Source: Streptomyces wedmorensis (lineage in GTDB: Bacteria; Actinomycetota; Actinomycetes; Streptomycetales; Streptomycetaceae). From it: a DNA stretch of 53,335 nucleotides. A program made the position numbers and the translations under genes. Position 1 is the first letter of the stretch. Every line of letters begins with the position of its first letter. Under the pieces are notes generated by a model. That model made no database searches. It was not told the origin of the DNA and saw only the letters and a list, made by a program, of their open reading frames with translations. The stretch spans positions 1-53,335 of the forward strand of contig NZ_JNWK01000050.1 in NCBI RefSeq assembly GCF_000716445.1. The letters run 5' to 3'. This document shows, in pieces, positions 42,334-50,309 of the stretch.

Positions 42334-43278
42334 ATGACGAACAAGACGCGGATCCGCCTGGTGCGGGTCGCGGCCAGCGCCGTGATCATCGCCGGTGCGT
42401 CCCTGACGGCGGCCGGTGCCGCGCAGGCCGTCGGCGGATTCGGGACGGAGCCGACCCAGTCCCAGGACGCGGGCCTCGGCGTTCTGGACACGCAGAACAC
42501 CGACGGCAACACCACCTTCGGCGACACCACCAACGGCGGTGTCTCGACCACCACCACCACGGGTGAGCAGACGGCGACCACCACCACGGGTGAGCAGACG
42601 ACGTCCACCTCGACCACGGGTGAGCAGACGGCGACGTCCACCACGGGTGAGCAGACGACGTCCACCTCGACCACGGGTGAGCAGACGTCCACGTCCACCA
42701 CGGGTGAGCAGACGACGTCCACCTCGACGACCGGTGAGCAGACGTCCACGTCCACCACGGGTGAGCAGACCACGTCCACCTCGACGACCGGTGAGCAGAC
42801 GTCCACGTCCACCACGGGTGAGCAGACGACGTCCACCTCGACCACGGGTGAGCAGACGTCCAGCTCGTCGTCGAGCTCGTCGTCCAGCTCCACCAGCGGG
42901 AACGGCTCCAACGGCTCCAACGGCTCCAACGGTTCCGGCTCGTCGACCTCCACCAGCGGGTCGACCTCCACCAGTGGCTCGGCGACCTCCACCAGCGGGT
43001 CCACCAGCACCACCGGTGGCACGTCCACCGACGGTGGCGCCGGCACCTGCACCGTCGACCTCGACGGCGCCGAGTGCGTGGAGACCGACAACAACAACCC
43101 GAACACCAACAACGAGGGCTCGCAGCCCGTGCAGCAGGGCCAGGCGAAGGAGGAGCTCGCCGAGACCGGTGCGGCGGAGACCTCGTTCCTGGTCATCGGT
43201 GCCGCGACCATGATCGCCGGCGGCATCGGCTTCCGCATGCTGCCGCGCCTCGTCGGTGGCGGACGTACCGCTGTCTGA
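42334..43278 (+). CDS. Sortase-anchored (LAETG) Thr/Ser-rich repeat surface protein
   Basis: A 314-residue exported protein. Signal peptide 1 to about 32 (KTRIRLVRVAAS, hydrophobic core, AQA site). Residues about 68-178 are 11 TGEQT-containing repeats, followed by Ser-rich and SGSTSTSG/NGSNGS segments, a two-Cys spot CTVDLDGAEC (about 243-252), and an Asn-rich stretch. The C-terminus is a cell-wall sorting signal: LAETG (275-279), hydrophobic helix (about 283-303) and basic tail RMLPRL...R. LAxTG is the motif of class E sortases of Streptomyces. The structure resembles a stalk-like, probably glycosylated surface protein; ligand and role are unknown. Confidence 0.85.
   Translation: MTNKTRIRLVRVAASAVIIAGASLTAAGAAQAVGGFGTEPTQSQDAGLGVLDTQNTDGNTTFGDTTNGGVSTTTTTGEQTATTTTGEQTTSTSTTGEQTATSTTGEQTTSTSTTGEQTSTSTTGEQTTSTSTTGEQTSTSTTGEQTTSTSTTGEQTSTSTTGEQTTSTSTTGEQTSSSSSSSSSSSTSGNGSNGSNGSNGSGSSTSTSGSTSTSGSATSTSGSTSTTGGTSTDGGAGTCTVDLDGAECVETDNNNPNTNNEGSQPVQQGQAKEELAETGAAETSFLVIGAATMIAGGIGFRMLPRLVGGGRTAV
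42553..42865 (+). repeat. Tandem repeat encoding (TS)TSTTGEQT units
   Basis: Eleven TGEQT units alternating 9 and 10 residues, so the main period is 19 residues or 57 bp. Many units differ only at synonymous sites (accacgggt against acgaccggt), so unequal recombination or slippage should change the number of copies between strains. Confidence 0.9.
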
Positions 43279-43314
43279 CGTACGGCCGTCCTGCGTACCC
43301 GCGTAGACGCATGA

Positions 43315-43348
43315 CGAAGGGCCGGGGAGTTCGCTCCCCGGCCCTTCG
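43315..43348. terminator. Terminator with UUCG loop after LAETG gene
   Basis: A 15-bp perfect stem CGAAGGGCCGGGGAG (43315-43329) and CTCCCCGGCCCTTCG (43334-43348) around TTCG, an exceptionally stable tetraloop. It lies between the LAETG gene and the convergent zinc-ribbon gene. Confidence 0.9.
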
Positions 43349-43387
43349 GCGTGTTTTCCGGCTCGTATGGGCTCCGCGCGCCTCCGG

Positions 43388-43570
43388 TCAGACCGTTTGG
43401 ACGGCCGCGAGCAGCGCGATCGCCACCAGCAGGGCGATCGCCAGTGTCAGCAGCATCGCGGGGGACGGGCCCTGGGGGGTCAGACGCTCCCGGTTCGCGC
43501 GGCAGACGGGGCAACGGCCCTCGGCAACCGGGGCCGCGCAGTTGGCGCACACCAGTCGGTCGTAGGTCAT
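43388..43570 (-). CDS. Small zinc-ribbon membrane protein
   Basis: A 60-residue protein: N-terminal CANCAAPVAEGRCPVC (two CxxC pairs, a likely zinc ribbon, residues about 8-23) and a C-terminal transmembrane helix (about 39-58, MLLTLAIALLVAIALLAAV). The ATG at 43570 has GGAGGAGAG upstream, so expression is likely. Similar small proteins sit between prfB and ftsE in Streptomyces. Function unknown; a membrane adaptor is the simplest guess. The extension to 43600 would precede the ribosome site and is rejected. Confidence 0.75.
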   Translation of the reverse strand: MTYDRLVCANCAAPVAEGRCPVCRANRERLTPQGPSPAMLLTLAIALLVAIALLAAVQTV

Positions 43571-43762
43571 GCGCTCTCCTCCTCCCGCACTGGGGTACAC
43601 AACAGGACAACGTCCGGTGGGACCCGGACGTTCCCCCTACCACTGTGCCAGCTCCGCGGCGTTTCGGCGCGCCCCGTCGGATCGTCCCCGTTCGACCGGG
43701 AGGGCGAAAAGGATAAAGCACGCAAGCCAGGACCGCGACTGCGCAGGCCTTCCCCGTTCGCG

Positions 43763-43768
43763 TAAGGT
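43763..43768 (+). promoter_or_regulatory. Candidate -10 of ftsE
   Basis: TAAGGT fits TANNNT about 37 bases before the ftsE GTG; no clear -35. The flanking 43571-43804 interval holds no gene. Confidence 0.4.
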
Positions 43769-43804
43769 CACGCACACCTACTCCCGGCCGACCGTGGTGC
43801 ATCC

Positions 43805-44494
43805 GTGATCCGATTCGACAACGTCTCCAAGTCCTATCCGAAGCAGAGCCACCCCGCACTCCGGGATGTCTCCCTGGAGATCGAGAAGGGGGAGTTCGTC
43901 TTCCTCGTCGGTTCCTCCGGCTCCGGAAAGTCGACTTTCCTGCGACTGCTCCTGCGCGAGGAGCGCGCCAGCCAGGGCCAGGTGCACGTCCTCGGCAAGG
44001 ACCTGGCCCGGCTCTCCAACTGGAAGGTGCCGCAGATGCGGCGCCAGCTGGGCACCGTCTTCCAGGACTTCCGCCTGCTGCCCAACAAGACCGTCGCCGA
44101 GAACGTGGCCTTCGCGCAGGAGGTCATCGGCAAGCCGCGCGGCGAGATCCGCAAGGCCGTGCCCCAGGTGCTCGACCTCGTCGGTCTCGGCGGCAAGGAG
44201 GACCGCATGCCGGGCGAGCTCTCGGGTGGTGAGCAGCAGCGTGTGGCCATCGCCCGCGCCTTCGTCAACCGCCCGATGCTGCTGATCGCCGACGAGCCCA
44301 CCGGCAACCTCGACCCGCAGACCTCCGTCGGCATCATGAAGCTGCTCGACCGGATCAACAGGACAGGGACCACCGTCGTCATGGCGACCCACGACCAGAA
44401 CATCGTCGACCAGATGCGCAAGCGCGTCATCGAGCTCGAAAAGGGCCGCCTCGTCCGCGACCAGGCGCGCGGCGTCTACGGATACCAGCACTGA
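43805..44494 (+). CDS. ftsE: Cell division ATP-binding protein FtsE
   Basis: A 229-residue ABC ATPase: Walker [10 protein letters not shown] (36-44), Q-loop TVFQDFRLL, signature [12 protein letters not shown], Walker [10 protein letters not shown] and H-loop ATHDQNIV. With FtsX it forms the complex that transmits a mechanical signal to extracellular peptidoglycan hydrolases (RipC-type in actinobacteria); it does not act as an importer. GTG start at 43805. FtsX follows after 29 bases with its own AGGAG. Order prfB-ftsE-ftsX-smpB is conserved in actinobacteria. Confidence 0.97.
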   Translation: MIRFDNVSKSYPKQSHPALRDVSLEIEKGEFVFLVGSSGSGKSTFLRLLLREERASQGQVHVLGKDLARLSNWKVPQMRRQLGTVFQDFRLLPNKTVAENVAFAQEVIGKPRGEIRKAVPQVLDLVGLGGKEDRMPGELSGGEQQRVAIARAFVNRPMLLIADEPTGNLDPQTSVGIMKLLDRINRTGTTVVMATHDQNIVDQMRKRVIELEKGRLVRDQARGVYGYQH

Positions 44495-44523
44495 GCCTGT
44501 AGCGAGTAGGAGAAAGCAGACCC

Positions 44524-45441
44524 ATGCGCGCTCAGTTCGTGCTTTCCGAGATCGGCGTCGGTCTCCGGCGCAACCTCACGATGACCTTCGCGGTCATCGT
44601 CTCCGTGGCCCTGTCGCTCGCCCTCTTCGGCGGCGCGCTGCTCATGCGCGAGCAGGTCAGCACGATGAAGGACTACTGGTACGACAAGGTCAACGTCTCC
44701 ATCTTCCTCTGCAACAAGACCGACGCGGCGACCGCGCCCAAGTGCTCCAAGGGCGCGGTCACCGGTCAGCAGAAGGAACAGATCGAGGCCGATCTGAAGA
44801 AGATGGACATCGTGGAGAACGTCCACCACGAGTCCGCCGACGAGGCCTTCAAGCACTACAAGGAGCAGTACAGCGACACCGCCATCGCCTCCGTCATCAC
44901 GCCGGACCAGATGCAGGAGTCGTTCCGGGTCAAGCTCAAGGACCCGGAGAAGTACAAGGTGGTCGCCACGGCCTTCGCCGGCCGCGACGGCGTCGAGTCG
45001 GTCCAGGACCAGCGGAACATCCTGCAGAACCTCTTCGACCTGATGAACGGCATGAACATCGCCGCCCTCGGCGTCATGGGCCTCATGCTGATCATCGCGC
45101 TGATGCTGATCGTCAACACCGTCCGCGTCTCGGCCTTCAGCCGCCGCCGCGAGACCGGCATCATGCGGCTCGTCGGCGCGTCCAGCTTCTACATCCAGAT
45201 GCCGTTCATCATGGAGGCCGCCTTCGCCGGACTCCTCGGCGGCGCCGTCGCCTGCGTGCTGCTGCTCGTCGGCCGCTACTTCCTCATCGACCACGGCATC
45301 GCCCTCGCCGACAAGATGCAGCTCGTCAACTTCATCGGCTGGGACGCCGTCCTCGCCAAGCTCCCCCTCGTCATCGCCATCGGCCTCCTGATGCCGGCCG
45401 TGGCCGCCTTCGTCGCCCTGCGCAAGTACCTCAAGGTGTGA
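44524..45441 (+). CDS. ftsX: Cell division permease-like protein FtsX
   Basis: A 305-residue four-helix membrane protein of the ABC-type MacB/FtsX class. First helix about 20-42, then a large extracytoplasmic domain (about 45-175) with two Cys residues (LCNKTDAATAPKCSK) that may form a disulphide, then three helices (about 178-200, 225-250, 275-298) around the SRRRETGIMRLVGAS motif. The outer domain is the part that binds peptidoglycan hydrolases. ATG at 44524 with AGGAG 13 bases upstream. Confidence 0.97.
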   Translation: MRAQFVLSEIGVGLRRNLTMTFAVIVSVALSLALFGGALLMREQVSTMKDYWYDKVNVSIFLCNKTDAATAPKCSKGAVTGQQKEQIEADLKKMDIVENVHHESADEAFKHYKEQYSDTAIASVITPDQMQESFRVKLKDPEKYKVVATAFAGRDGVESVQDQRNILQNLFDLMNGMNIAALGVMGLMLIIALMLIVNTVRVSAFSRRRETGIMRLVGASSFYIQMPFIMEAAFAGLLGGAVACVLLLVGRYFLIDHGIALADKMQLVNFIGWDAVLAKLPLVIAIGLLMPAVAAFVALRKYLKV

Positions 45442-45463
45442 GAAGAGACCTCTGACGGAGGAT

Positions 45464-45494
45464 GGCGTCGCGTGGGCAAAGCCCGTGCGGCGCC
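45464..45494 (+). terminator. Hairpin after ftsX
   Basis: As RNA, a 14-bp stem with three G-U pairs: GGCGTCGCGTGGGC (45464-45477), loop AAA, GCCCGTGCGGCGCC (45481-45494). It separates ftsEX from the protease gene and overlaps an in-frame GTG (45472) of that gene, which argues against that GTG as start. Confidence 0.6.
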
Positions 45495-45506
45495 ATTGCC
45501 TTGTCC

Positions 45507-45520
45507 TAGAGTGGGCGGCG
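45507..45520 (+). promoter_or_regulatory. Candidate leaderless promoter of the S41 protease gene
   Basis: TAGAGT (45507-45512) fits TANNNT and precedes the chosen GTG at 45520 by 7 bases. No Shine-Dalgarno sequence is present at this GTG. Confidence 0.45.
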
Positions 45521-46707
45521 TGCCGGCCGGCGGTGAGCTTTTCTGTATCCGGCCCCGCGGAGTGCTCCGTGGGGCCGTTCTGACGTTGGTGTTCGCCGGG
45601 GTGCTGGCCACGGCGGCCGCCACCGGTTCGCTGCCCCGGGAAGAGTCGGCGGCGAGGTCGGCGGGCGCGGCCGGGGACGCCGGGAAGCAGTCCCGGGATC
45701 GCGCGACGGTCGACGGCGCGGCGGTCAGCAGGGCCGCTGCCGCGGCGATGGCCGACGGGAAGTCGGGGAAGCAGGCGGCGGAGGAGTTCGTCAGCCGTAG
45801 CGGGGACCGCTGGGGGGCGGTGTACGACAAGAAGGAGTACGCCGAGTTCGAGCAGGCCCTCGACGGCGCGTACACCGGCGTGGGGCTGTCCGCGGGCAAG
45901 GCCGGGGCGACCGGGGTGCGGGTGACGCGGGTGCGGGCCGGAGGGCCGGCGGGCCGGGCGGGGCTGAAGGTCGGGGACCGGCTCGTGGCGGTCGACGGGC
46001 GTGCGGTCGAGGACCTGTCGGTCTCGGAGGTCGTGTCCCTGCTCCGCGGTGACGGTGTGCCGGGCTCGGCCGTCGTCCTCCGGGTCGAGCGGGGGCGTGC
46101 CGCCTGGACGCTGACCCTGCGCCGGGCGCGGCTCGAGACCGACCCGGTGACCGTGCGCCGGCTCGACGACGGGACCCTGCTGATCAGGGTGACCGCCTTC
46201 ACGAAGGGCGCGGGCACGCGCGTGCGTGACGCGGTACGGGCCGCGCCGGCCGGTGCCGGGGTCCTGCTCGACCTGCGGGGCAACGCGGGCGGCCTGGTCT
46301 CGGAGGCGGCCGTCGCGGCCTCCGCCTTCCTCGACGGCGGTCTCGTCGCCACGTACGACGTGGAGGGCGAGCAGCGGGCCGTGTACGCGGAGGGCGGCGG
46401 GGACACCGGCCGTCCCCTGGTGGCGCTGATCGACGGCGGGACGATGAGCGCGGCCGAGCTGCTCACCGGTGCCCTTCAGGACCGGGGTCGGGCGGTGACG
46501 GTCGGCTCGCGGACCTTCGGCAAGGGCTCGGTCCAGATGCCGAGCGCGCTGCCGGACGGTTCGGTCGCGGAGCTGACCGTCGGCCACTACCGGACCCCGG
46601 CCGGTCACGCCGTGGACGGCAACGGCATCACGCCGGACCTGGCGGCGGGGGAACGGGCCGAGGAGCGGGCCCGGACGGTATTGAGTGGCCTCGGAGGGGG
46701 CTCGTAG
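45520..46707 (+). CDS. S41 family carboxy-terminal processing protease (CtpA-like)
   Basis: A 395-residue exported protease. Signal anchor (about 15-35), an N-terminal helical region, a PDZ domain (about 115-200, GVGLSAGKAGATGVRV and GDRLVAVDGRAV) and the S41 catalytic domain with Ser310 (GTMSAAELL) and Lys335 (TFGKGSVQ), the Ser-Lys dyad. It should trim C-termini of envelope proteins; location next to FtsX suggests a link to wall hydrolase control. The start is uncertain: GTG 45472 has a GGAGG but lies in the terminator; GTG 45520 fits a leaderless promoter and the homologue lengths I recall. Confidence 0.9.
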   Translation: MPAGGELFCIRPRGVLRGAVLTLVFAGVLATAAATGSLPREESAARSAGAAGDAGKQSRDRATVDGAAVSRAAAAAMADGKSGKQAAEEFVSRSGDRWGAVYDKKEYAEFEQALDGAYTGVGLSAGKAGATGVRVTRVRAGGPAGRAGLKVGDRLVAVDGRAVEDLSVSEVVSLLRGDGVPGSAVVLRVERGRAAWTLTLRRARLETDPVTVRRLDDGTLLIRVTAFTKGAGTRVRDAVRAAPAGAGVLLDLRGNAGGLVSEAAVAASAFLDGGLVATYDVEGEQRAVYAEGGGDTGRPLVALIDGGTMSAAELLTGALQDRGRAVTVGSRTFGKGSVQMPSALPDGSVAELTVGHYRTPAGHAVDGNGITPDLAAGERAEERARTVLSGLGGGS

Positions 46708-46726
46708 TGCGAAAATGACCGCACTA
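46705..46726 (+). promoter_or_regulatory. Inverted repeat abutting the smpB start
   Basis: TAGTGCG (46705-46711), 8-base A/T-rich loop, CGCACTA (46720-46726): the last base is the A of the smpB ATG. As DNA it is an operator-like palindrome; as RNA it would hide the start. No Shine-Dalgarno sequence is visible between it and the ATG. Confidence 0.5.
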
Positions 46727-47265
46727 TGGCAAAGGGACTCGTGAACGTGCAGGGCAAGCCTGCGAAGAAGACGACGGACAAGGCGCCCGAGCGCAAGCTG
46801 ATCGCGCAGAACAAGAAGGCGCGCCACGACTACCACATCATCGACACCTACGAGTGCGGTGTCGTGCTCATGGGCACCGAGGTGAAGTCGCTGAGGATGG
46901 GCCGGGCCTCGCTGGTCGACGGCTTCGTCCAGATCGACGACCACGAGGCGTGGCTGCACAACATCCACGTCCCGGAGTACATGCAGGGCAGCTGGACGAA
47001 CCACTCGGCGAAGCGGAAGCGCAAGCTGCTGCTGCACCGCGCCGAGATCGACAAGCTGGAGTCGAAGGCGCAGGAGACCGGTCACACGATCGTGCCCCTC
47101 GCGCTGTACTTCCTGGGCGGCCGGGTGAAGTGCGAGATCGCGCTCGCCAAGGGCAAGAAGGAGTACGACAAGCGCCAGACCCTGCGGGAGAAGCAGGACA
47201 CGCGCGAGACGAACCGCGCCATCGCGGCGGCGAAGCGGAGGCAGCGGGCGGCCGCGGCCTCCTAG
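46726..47265 (+). CDS. smpB: SsrA-binding protein SmpB
   Basis: A 179-residue protein. After a basic 25-residue N-tail comes the OB-fold ([34 protein letters not shown] to about 150) that binds the tRNA-like domain of tmRNA, then a basic C-terminal helix ([26 protein letters not shown]) that enters the empty mRNA channel of a stalled ribosome. Works with the tmRNA gene 90 bases downstream in trans-translation. The ATG at 46726 starts right behind the inverted repeat; the 5' end is 18 bases after the protease stop. Confidence 0.97.
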   Translation: MAKGLVNVQGKPAKKTTDKAPERKLIAQNKKARHDYHIIDTYECGVVLMGTEVKSLRMGRASLVDGFVQIDDHEAWLHNIHVPEYMQGSWTNHSAKRKRKLLLHRAEIDKLESKAQETGHTIVPLALYFLGGRVKCEIALAKGKKEYDKRQTLREKQDTRETNRAIAAAKRRQRAAAAS

Positions 47266-47274
47266 CGCCGGTAA

Positions 47275-47354
47275 TACGCTGGCGACGGCACCCGTCGGTC
47301 ACGTACGATGGGTCGTGCACCCCACAGAGGGTGCGACCTTTGAAAAAACAACAT
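47275..47354 (+). promoter_or_regulatory. ssrA promoter and 5' leader
   Basis: Two -10 candidates, TACGCT (47275-47280) and TACGAT (47304-47309), lie upstream of tmRNA. Between the second and the mature 5' end is an imperfect hairpin (GGTCGTGCACCC, 6-base loop, GGGTGCGACC, about 47310-47338) followed by an A-run; the primary transcript would need 5' processing by RNase P. Confidence 0.5.
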
Positions 47355-47745
47355 GGGGATGATCGGTTTCGACAGCGGATGTCGAAGCAGTGGGAAGCGT
47401 GTCGAGGAAGCGGCAATGATCTCGTAAACCATATGTCGCAACCAATAATCGCCAACTCCAAGAGCGATAACTCCCGCTTCGCCCTCGCTGCCTAATTTTA
47501 GGTAACGAACAGAAGCCTCTGTGAGGAGCGTCAGCCCGGGGAAGGTCCCGACCCGGATCCTGGCGTCATTTAGGGATCTAAACCTCCAGCCCCGGTCACG
47601 GGGGTTGGAGGGAAATCAAACAGTGACTGAGCCCGTTCCGGACTTGTCTGGGTGATCCGGAGGGCTGAGAAACTCGTACCAGACTGCACACGGAGAAGCC
47701 CTGATTCCGCACCGTTGGACGCGGGTTCGATTCCCGCCATCTCCA
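47355..47745 (+). ncRNA. ssrA: Transfer-messenger RNA (tmRNA)
   Basis: The 5' GGGGATG (47355-47361) pairs with 3' CATCTCC (47738-47744) to make the acceptor stem; the discriminator A is at 47745 and CCA is not encoded. The T-arm GGGTTCGATTCCC is at about 47723-47735 and GATCGGTTTCGACAG at the start is diagnostic. The tag frame runs 47451-47495: ANSKSDNSRFALAA then TAA, ending in the ALAA degron recognised by ClpXP-type proteases. Upstream smpB encodes its partner. Length about 391 nt, normal for Streptomyces. Confidence 0.97.
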
Positions 47746-47763
47746 CTCATCCCATGTGGGCAG

Positions 47764-47796
47764 AGGCCCGGCAGTCACCACGACTGCCGGGCCTTT
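47764..47796 (+). terminator. ssrA terminator
   Basis: A 13-bp perfect stem AGGCCCGGCAGTC (47764-47776), loop ACCAC, GACTGCCGGGCCT (47782-47794), then TT. It also ends just before the stop of the convergent MFS gene (47798), so it is probably bidirectional. Confidence 0.9.
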
Positions 47797-47797
47797 G

Positions 47798-49054
47798 TCA
47801 TGCGCGGCGGCCCACGCCGGTCGCCGCGCACAGGGCGAGGGCCAGCAGGGCAGCGGCCGTGGGCAGGAGGAAGCCGAAGGCGGGGAAGGGGGAGTGGTCG
47901 GCCGCCCAGCCGCCGGCGGCGGCGCCCGCGGAGACGCCGGCGAGGAGGGCGGTGACGGCGAGCGTCATGCCCTCGTTGAGCTGGGACTCAGGGGTGAGCC
48001 GCTGGACCAGGGCCATGCCCGTGACCATCGTCGGGGCCGTGGCCATGCCCGCCACGAGGAGGCCGGCGGCGAGGGCGAGGAGGGAGCCGGTCGTCGCCGC
48101 GAGCAGCGGCATCGACATGAGCACGGTCATCGCGGCCAGACAGGTGTGGAGGCGGGCGGTGCGGCGGACCCGGCCGTAGAGGAGCCCCGCCGCACAGGAG
48201 CCGGCGGCCTGGAGGGCCAGGACGGGACCGGCGACGGGGCCGTCCACGAACGCGAGGGCCACCACTTCGAGGGAACCGAAGACCGCTCCGGTCGCGAGGA
48301 AGACCGCGAGCAGGGGTGCCATCCCGGGAGCGCGCAGCGGCGAGCCGTGCGAGGTGCGCGGGGCGACCGGCGGCTCGGTGGCGCGCCGGCCGGTGAAGAG
48401 CAGGATCCCGCCGAGGTGGAGGGCGGCGGCGACGAGGGTGCCGGCCTCCGGGAAGAACGCCGAGCAGACGAGCGCGGCCAGGACCGGGCCGAGCATGAAG
48501 CAGAGCTCGTCACCGGCCTGTTCGAAGGCGCTGGCGGTGTGCAGGGCGTCCGGGTCGCCCCGCAGCAGATGGGCCCAGCGCGCCCGGGACATCCCGCCCG
48601 TGTTCGGCAGGGTGGCGGTCAGCGCGGTCACGAGGAAGAGCGTCCAGGCGGGCGCCCGCTCGTGGACCAGGAGGACCAGGAGCAGGCGGCCCAGGACCGC
48701 GTGGACCGAGGCCGGGACCGCGACCCGGGCCTGGCCGTACCGGTCGATCAGCCGGGCGATCCAGGGGCCGGTCAGGGCTCCGGCGCCCAGGGCGGTGGCG
48801 GTGACCGCGCCGGCCAGGGCGTACGAGTCGTAGCGCGCCGCGACCATGATCACGGCGCTGATGCCGAACATCCCGACGGGCAGCCGGGCGACCATGTTCC
48901 CCACGGTGAAGGCGCGGGCGCCGGGAACCGCGAACAGGCGGAGATAGGGGTTGCGGGGCTGCACGGTGAGGCCGACGGGGCGGGTGGGGTGGGCGCGGTA
49001 GCGGGGGGCGAGCGCCGGGCCCGCCGGGGTGAGGGTGAGGTCCGGTCTCGGCAT
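47798..49054 (-). CDS. MFS transporter, probable drug or metabolite exporter
   Basis: A 418-residue, about 12-helix MFS protein with the cytoplasmic loop ARLIDRYGQARV (motif A-like, after helix 2) and the central loop around GRRATEPPVAPRTSHGSP. Start ATG 49054; the frame extension to 49117 includes the divergent promoter region and is rejected. It is divergent from a LysR regulator over 83 bp, an arrangement usual for an exporter and its own regulator. The substrate cannot be read from the sequence. Confidence 0.85.
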   Translation of the reverse strand: MPRPDLTLTPAGPALAPRYRAHPTRPVGLTVQPRNPYLRLFAVPGARAFTVGNMVARLPVGMFGISAVIMVAARYDSYALAGAVTATALGAGALTGPWIARLIDRYGQARVAVPASVHAVLGRLLLVLLVHERAPAWTLFLVTALTATLPNTGGMSRARWAHLLRGDPDALHTASAFEQAGDELCFMLGPVLAALVCSAFFPEAGTLVAAALHLGGILLFTGRRATEPPVAPRTSHGSPLRAPGMAPLLAVFLATGAVFGSLEVVALAFVDGPVAGPVLALQAAGSCAAGLLYGRVRRTARLHTCLAAMTVLMSMPLLAATTGSLLALAAGLLVAGMATAPTMVTGMALVQRLTPESQLNEGMTLAVTALLAGVSAGAAAGGWAADHSPFPAFGFLLPTAAALLALALCAATGVGRRA

Positions 49055-49137
49055 GGACCAAGGTTCGCGGGGGCGGGCCCGAGCGGTCCAACACCTGATC
49101 AGTGGCCATTCACGCACCTGTGTTGTTGAATGCGGCG

Positions 49138-50112
49138 ATGGCCCCCTCGTACGACATCGACCCCCGGCTGCTGCGCGCGTTCACCGCCGTCGCCGAGGAG
49201 CTGCACTTCACCCGCGCCGCCGCCCGCCTCTACGTCGCCCAGCAGGCGCTGAGTCGGGACATCAGGCGCCTGGAGCGCGAGCTGGGCGCCGAGCTGTTCG
49301 TACGCACCACCCGGCACGTCGCCCTCACGCCCGACGGCGAACGCCTCCTCCCGCACGCACGGCGCGTGTCGGCCGCCCACGACGAGCTCCTCGACGCCTT
49401 CCGGGCCGCGCCCCGGCCGCTGCTCGTCGACCTCAACACCCCCGGCCTCGTCCAGGACCGCATCCTGCGCCGGGCCCGCGAACTCGCCCCCGAACACGAG
49501 CTGATGGCCCGCTTCGAGAGCGGCCTCACCGGCGCCGTACGCGAGATCCTCGCCGGCCGGCTCGACACCTCCTTCGGCCGGTACGGAGGCCTCGACGCCG
49601 CACTCAGGACGCGGCTCGACGCCCAGTTCGTACGGTACGAGCCGATGGCCGTCCTGCTCCCCGACGACCACCCGCTCGCCGCCCTGCCCGCGGTCCCGCT
49701 CACCGCCCTCGCCGGGGAACGGGTCTACGCGGGCGCGGGGAACGACCGCACGACCGAGTGGACCGACCTCGCCGGCCGGCTCTTCGCGGGGCGCGGCATC
49801 GAGGTCGCCCCGCCCGCGCCGCTCGCCGTCGGCCACGAGGAGTTCCGCCGCGTCATGGCCAAGCACCGCCACCCGGTCCTCGTCGTCGTCGACTTCCCCG
49901 ACATGCCCGGCTGCGTCCTGCGCCCCCTCGTCGACCCCGTACCCCTCTCACCCGTGAGCCTGGTGTGGCGCAAGGGACTGCGCCACCCCGCCCTGGACGC
50001 CCTGCGGACCGCCGCCGCCGAGATCGGCGCCCGGGAAGGCTGGCACACCCGCCCGTCCGGCTCCTGGCTCCCGCCGGACGAACCCGGGCTGCCCGCATCG
50101 AGCACCACGTGA
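49138..50112 (+). CDS. LysR family transcriptional regulator
   Basis: A 324-residue LysR regulator. N-terminal winged helix-turn-helix (about 5-63; LHFTRAAARLYVAQQALSRD and RRLERELGAELFVRTTR), then a periplasmic-binding-like effector domain. The ATG at 49138 (MAPSYDIDP) is preferred to the ATG at 49102, which would add 12 residues without a ribosome site and reach into the intergenic promoter. It probably controls the divergent MFS gene and itself; the 49055-49137 spacer contains the short palindrome TGGCCA near 49101 but no clear T-N11-A box. Confidence 0.87.
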   Translation: MAPSYDIDPRLLRAFTAVAEELHFTRAAARLYVAQQALSRDIRRLERELGAELFVRTTRHVALTPDGERLLPHARRVSAAHDELLDAFRAAPRPLLVDLNTPGLVQDRILRRARELAPEHELMARFESGLTGAVREILAGRLDTSFGRYGGLDAALRTRLDAQFVRYEPMAVLLPDDHPLAALPAVPLTALAGERVYAGAGNDRTTEWTDLAGRLFAGRGIEVAPPAPLAVGHEEFRRVMAKHRHPVLVVVDFPDMPGCVLRPLVDPVPLSPVSLVWRKGLRHPALDALRTAAAEIGAREGWHTRPSGSWLPPDEPGLPASSTT

Positions 50113-50206
50113 GCGGAGGTCCAGCAGCACCCGAGCGGGCCGGGCCCAGAATGCGGGGGCGCTCACAGGGTCCCCGCGCTCCGGGTGAGAGCAAGGTTCC
50201 GCCGCC

Positions 50207-50248
50207 GTCACCTCACGGCACCGGCTTGAAACGCGGCCTCCCTAGCGT
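50207..50248 (+). promoter_or_regulatory. narK promoter with GlnR-box-like half
   Basis: TAGCGT (50243-50248) is a -10 candidate, 62 bases before narK. Just upstream, GGCAC (50217-50221), 6 bases, GAAAC (50228-50232) fits the GlnR half-box gTnAC-N6-GaAAc apart from the second base, and GTCAC (50207-50211) precedes it with spacing 5 instead of 6. Suggestive, not conclusive. Confidence 0.4.
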
Positions 50249-50309
50249 CGGCGACACGGGGACCCGAGGCTGTGGACGCCTCAGGACCCGACACCCGCGG
50301 AGGTGCGAC

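Noticed and set aside
42553..42865. Regular repeats resembling a CRISPR array
   Set aside because: They are in-frame coding repeats without unique spacers and without cas genes.
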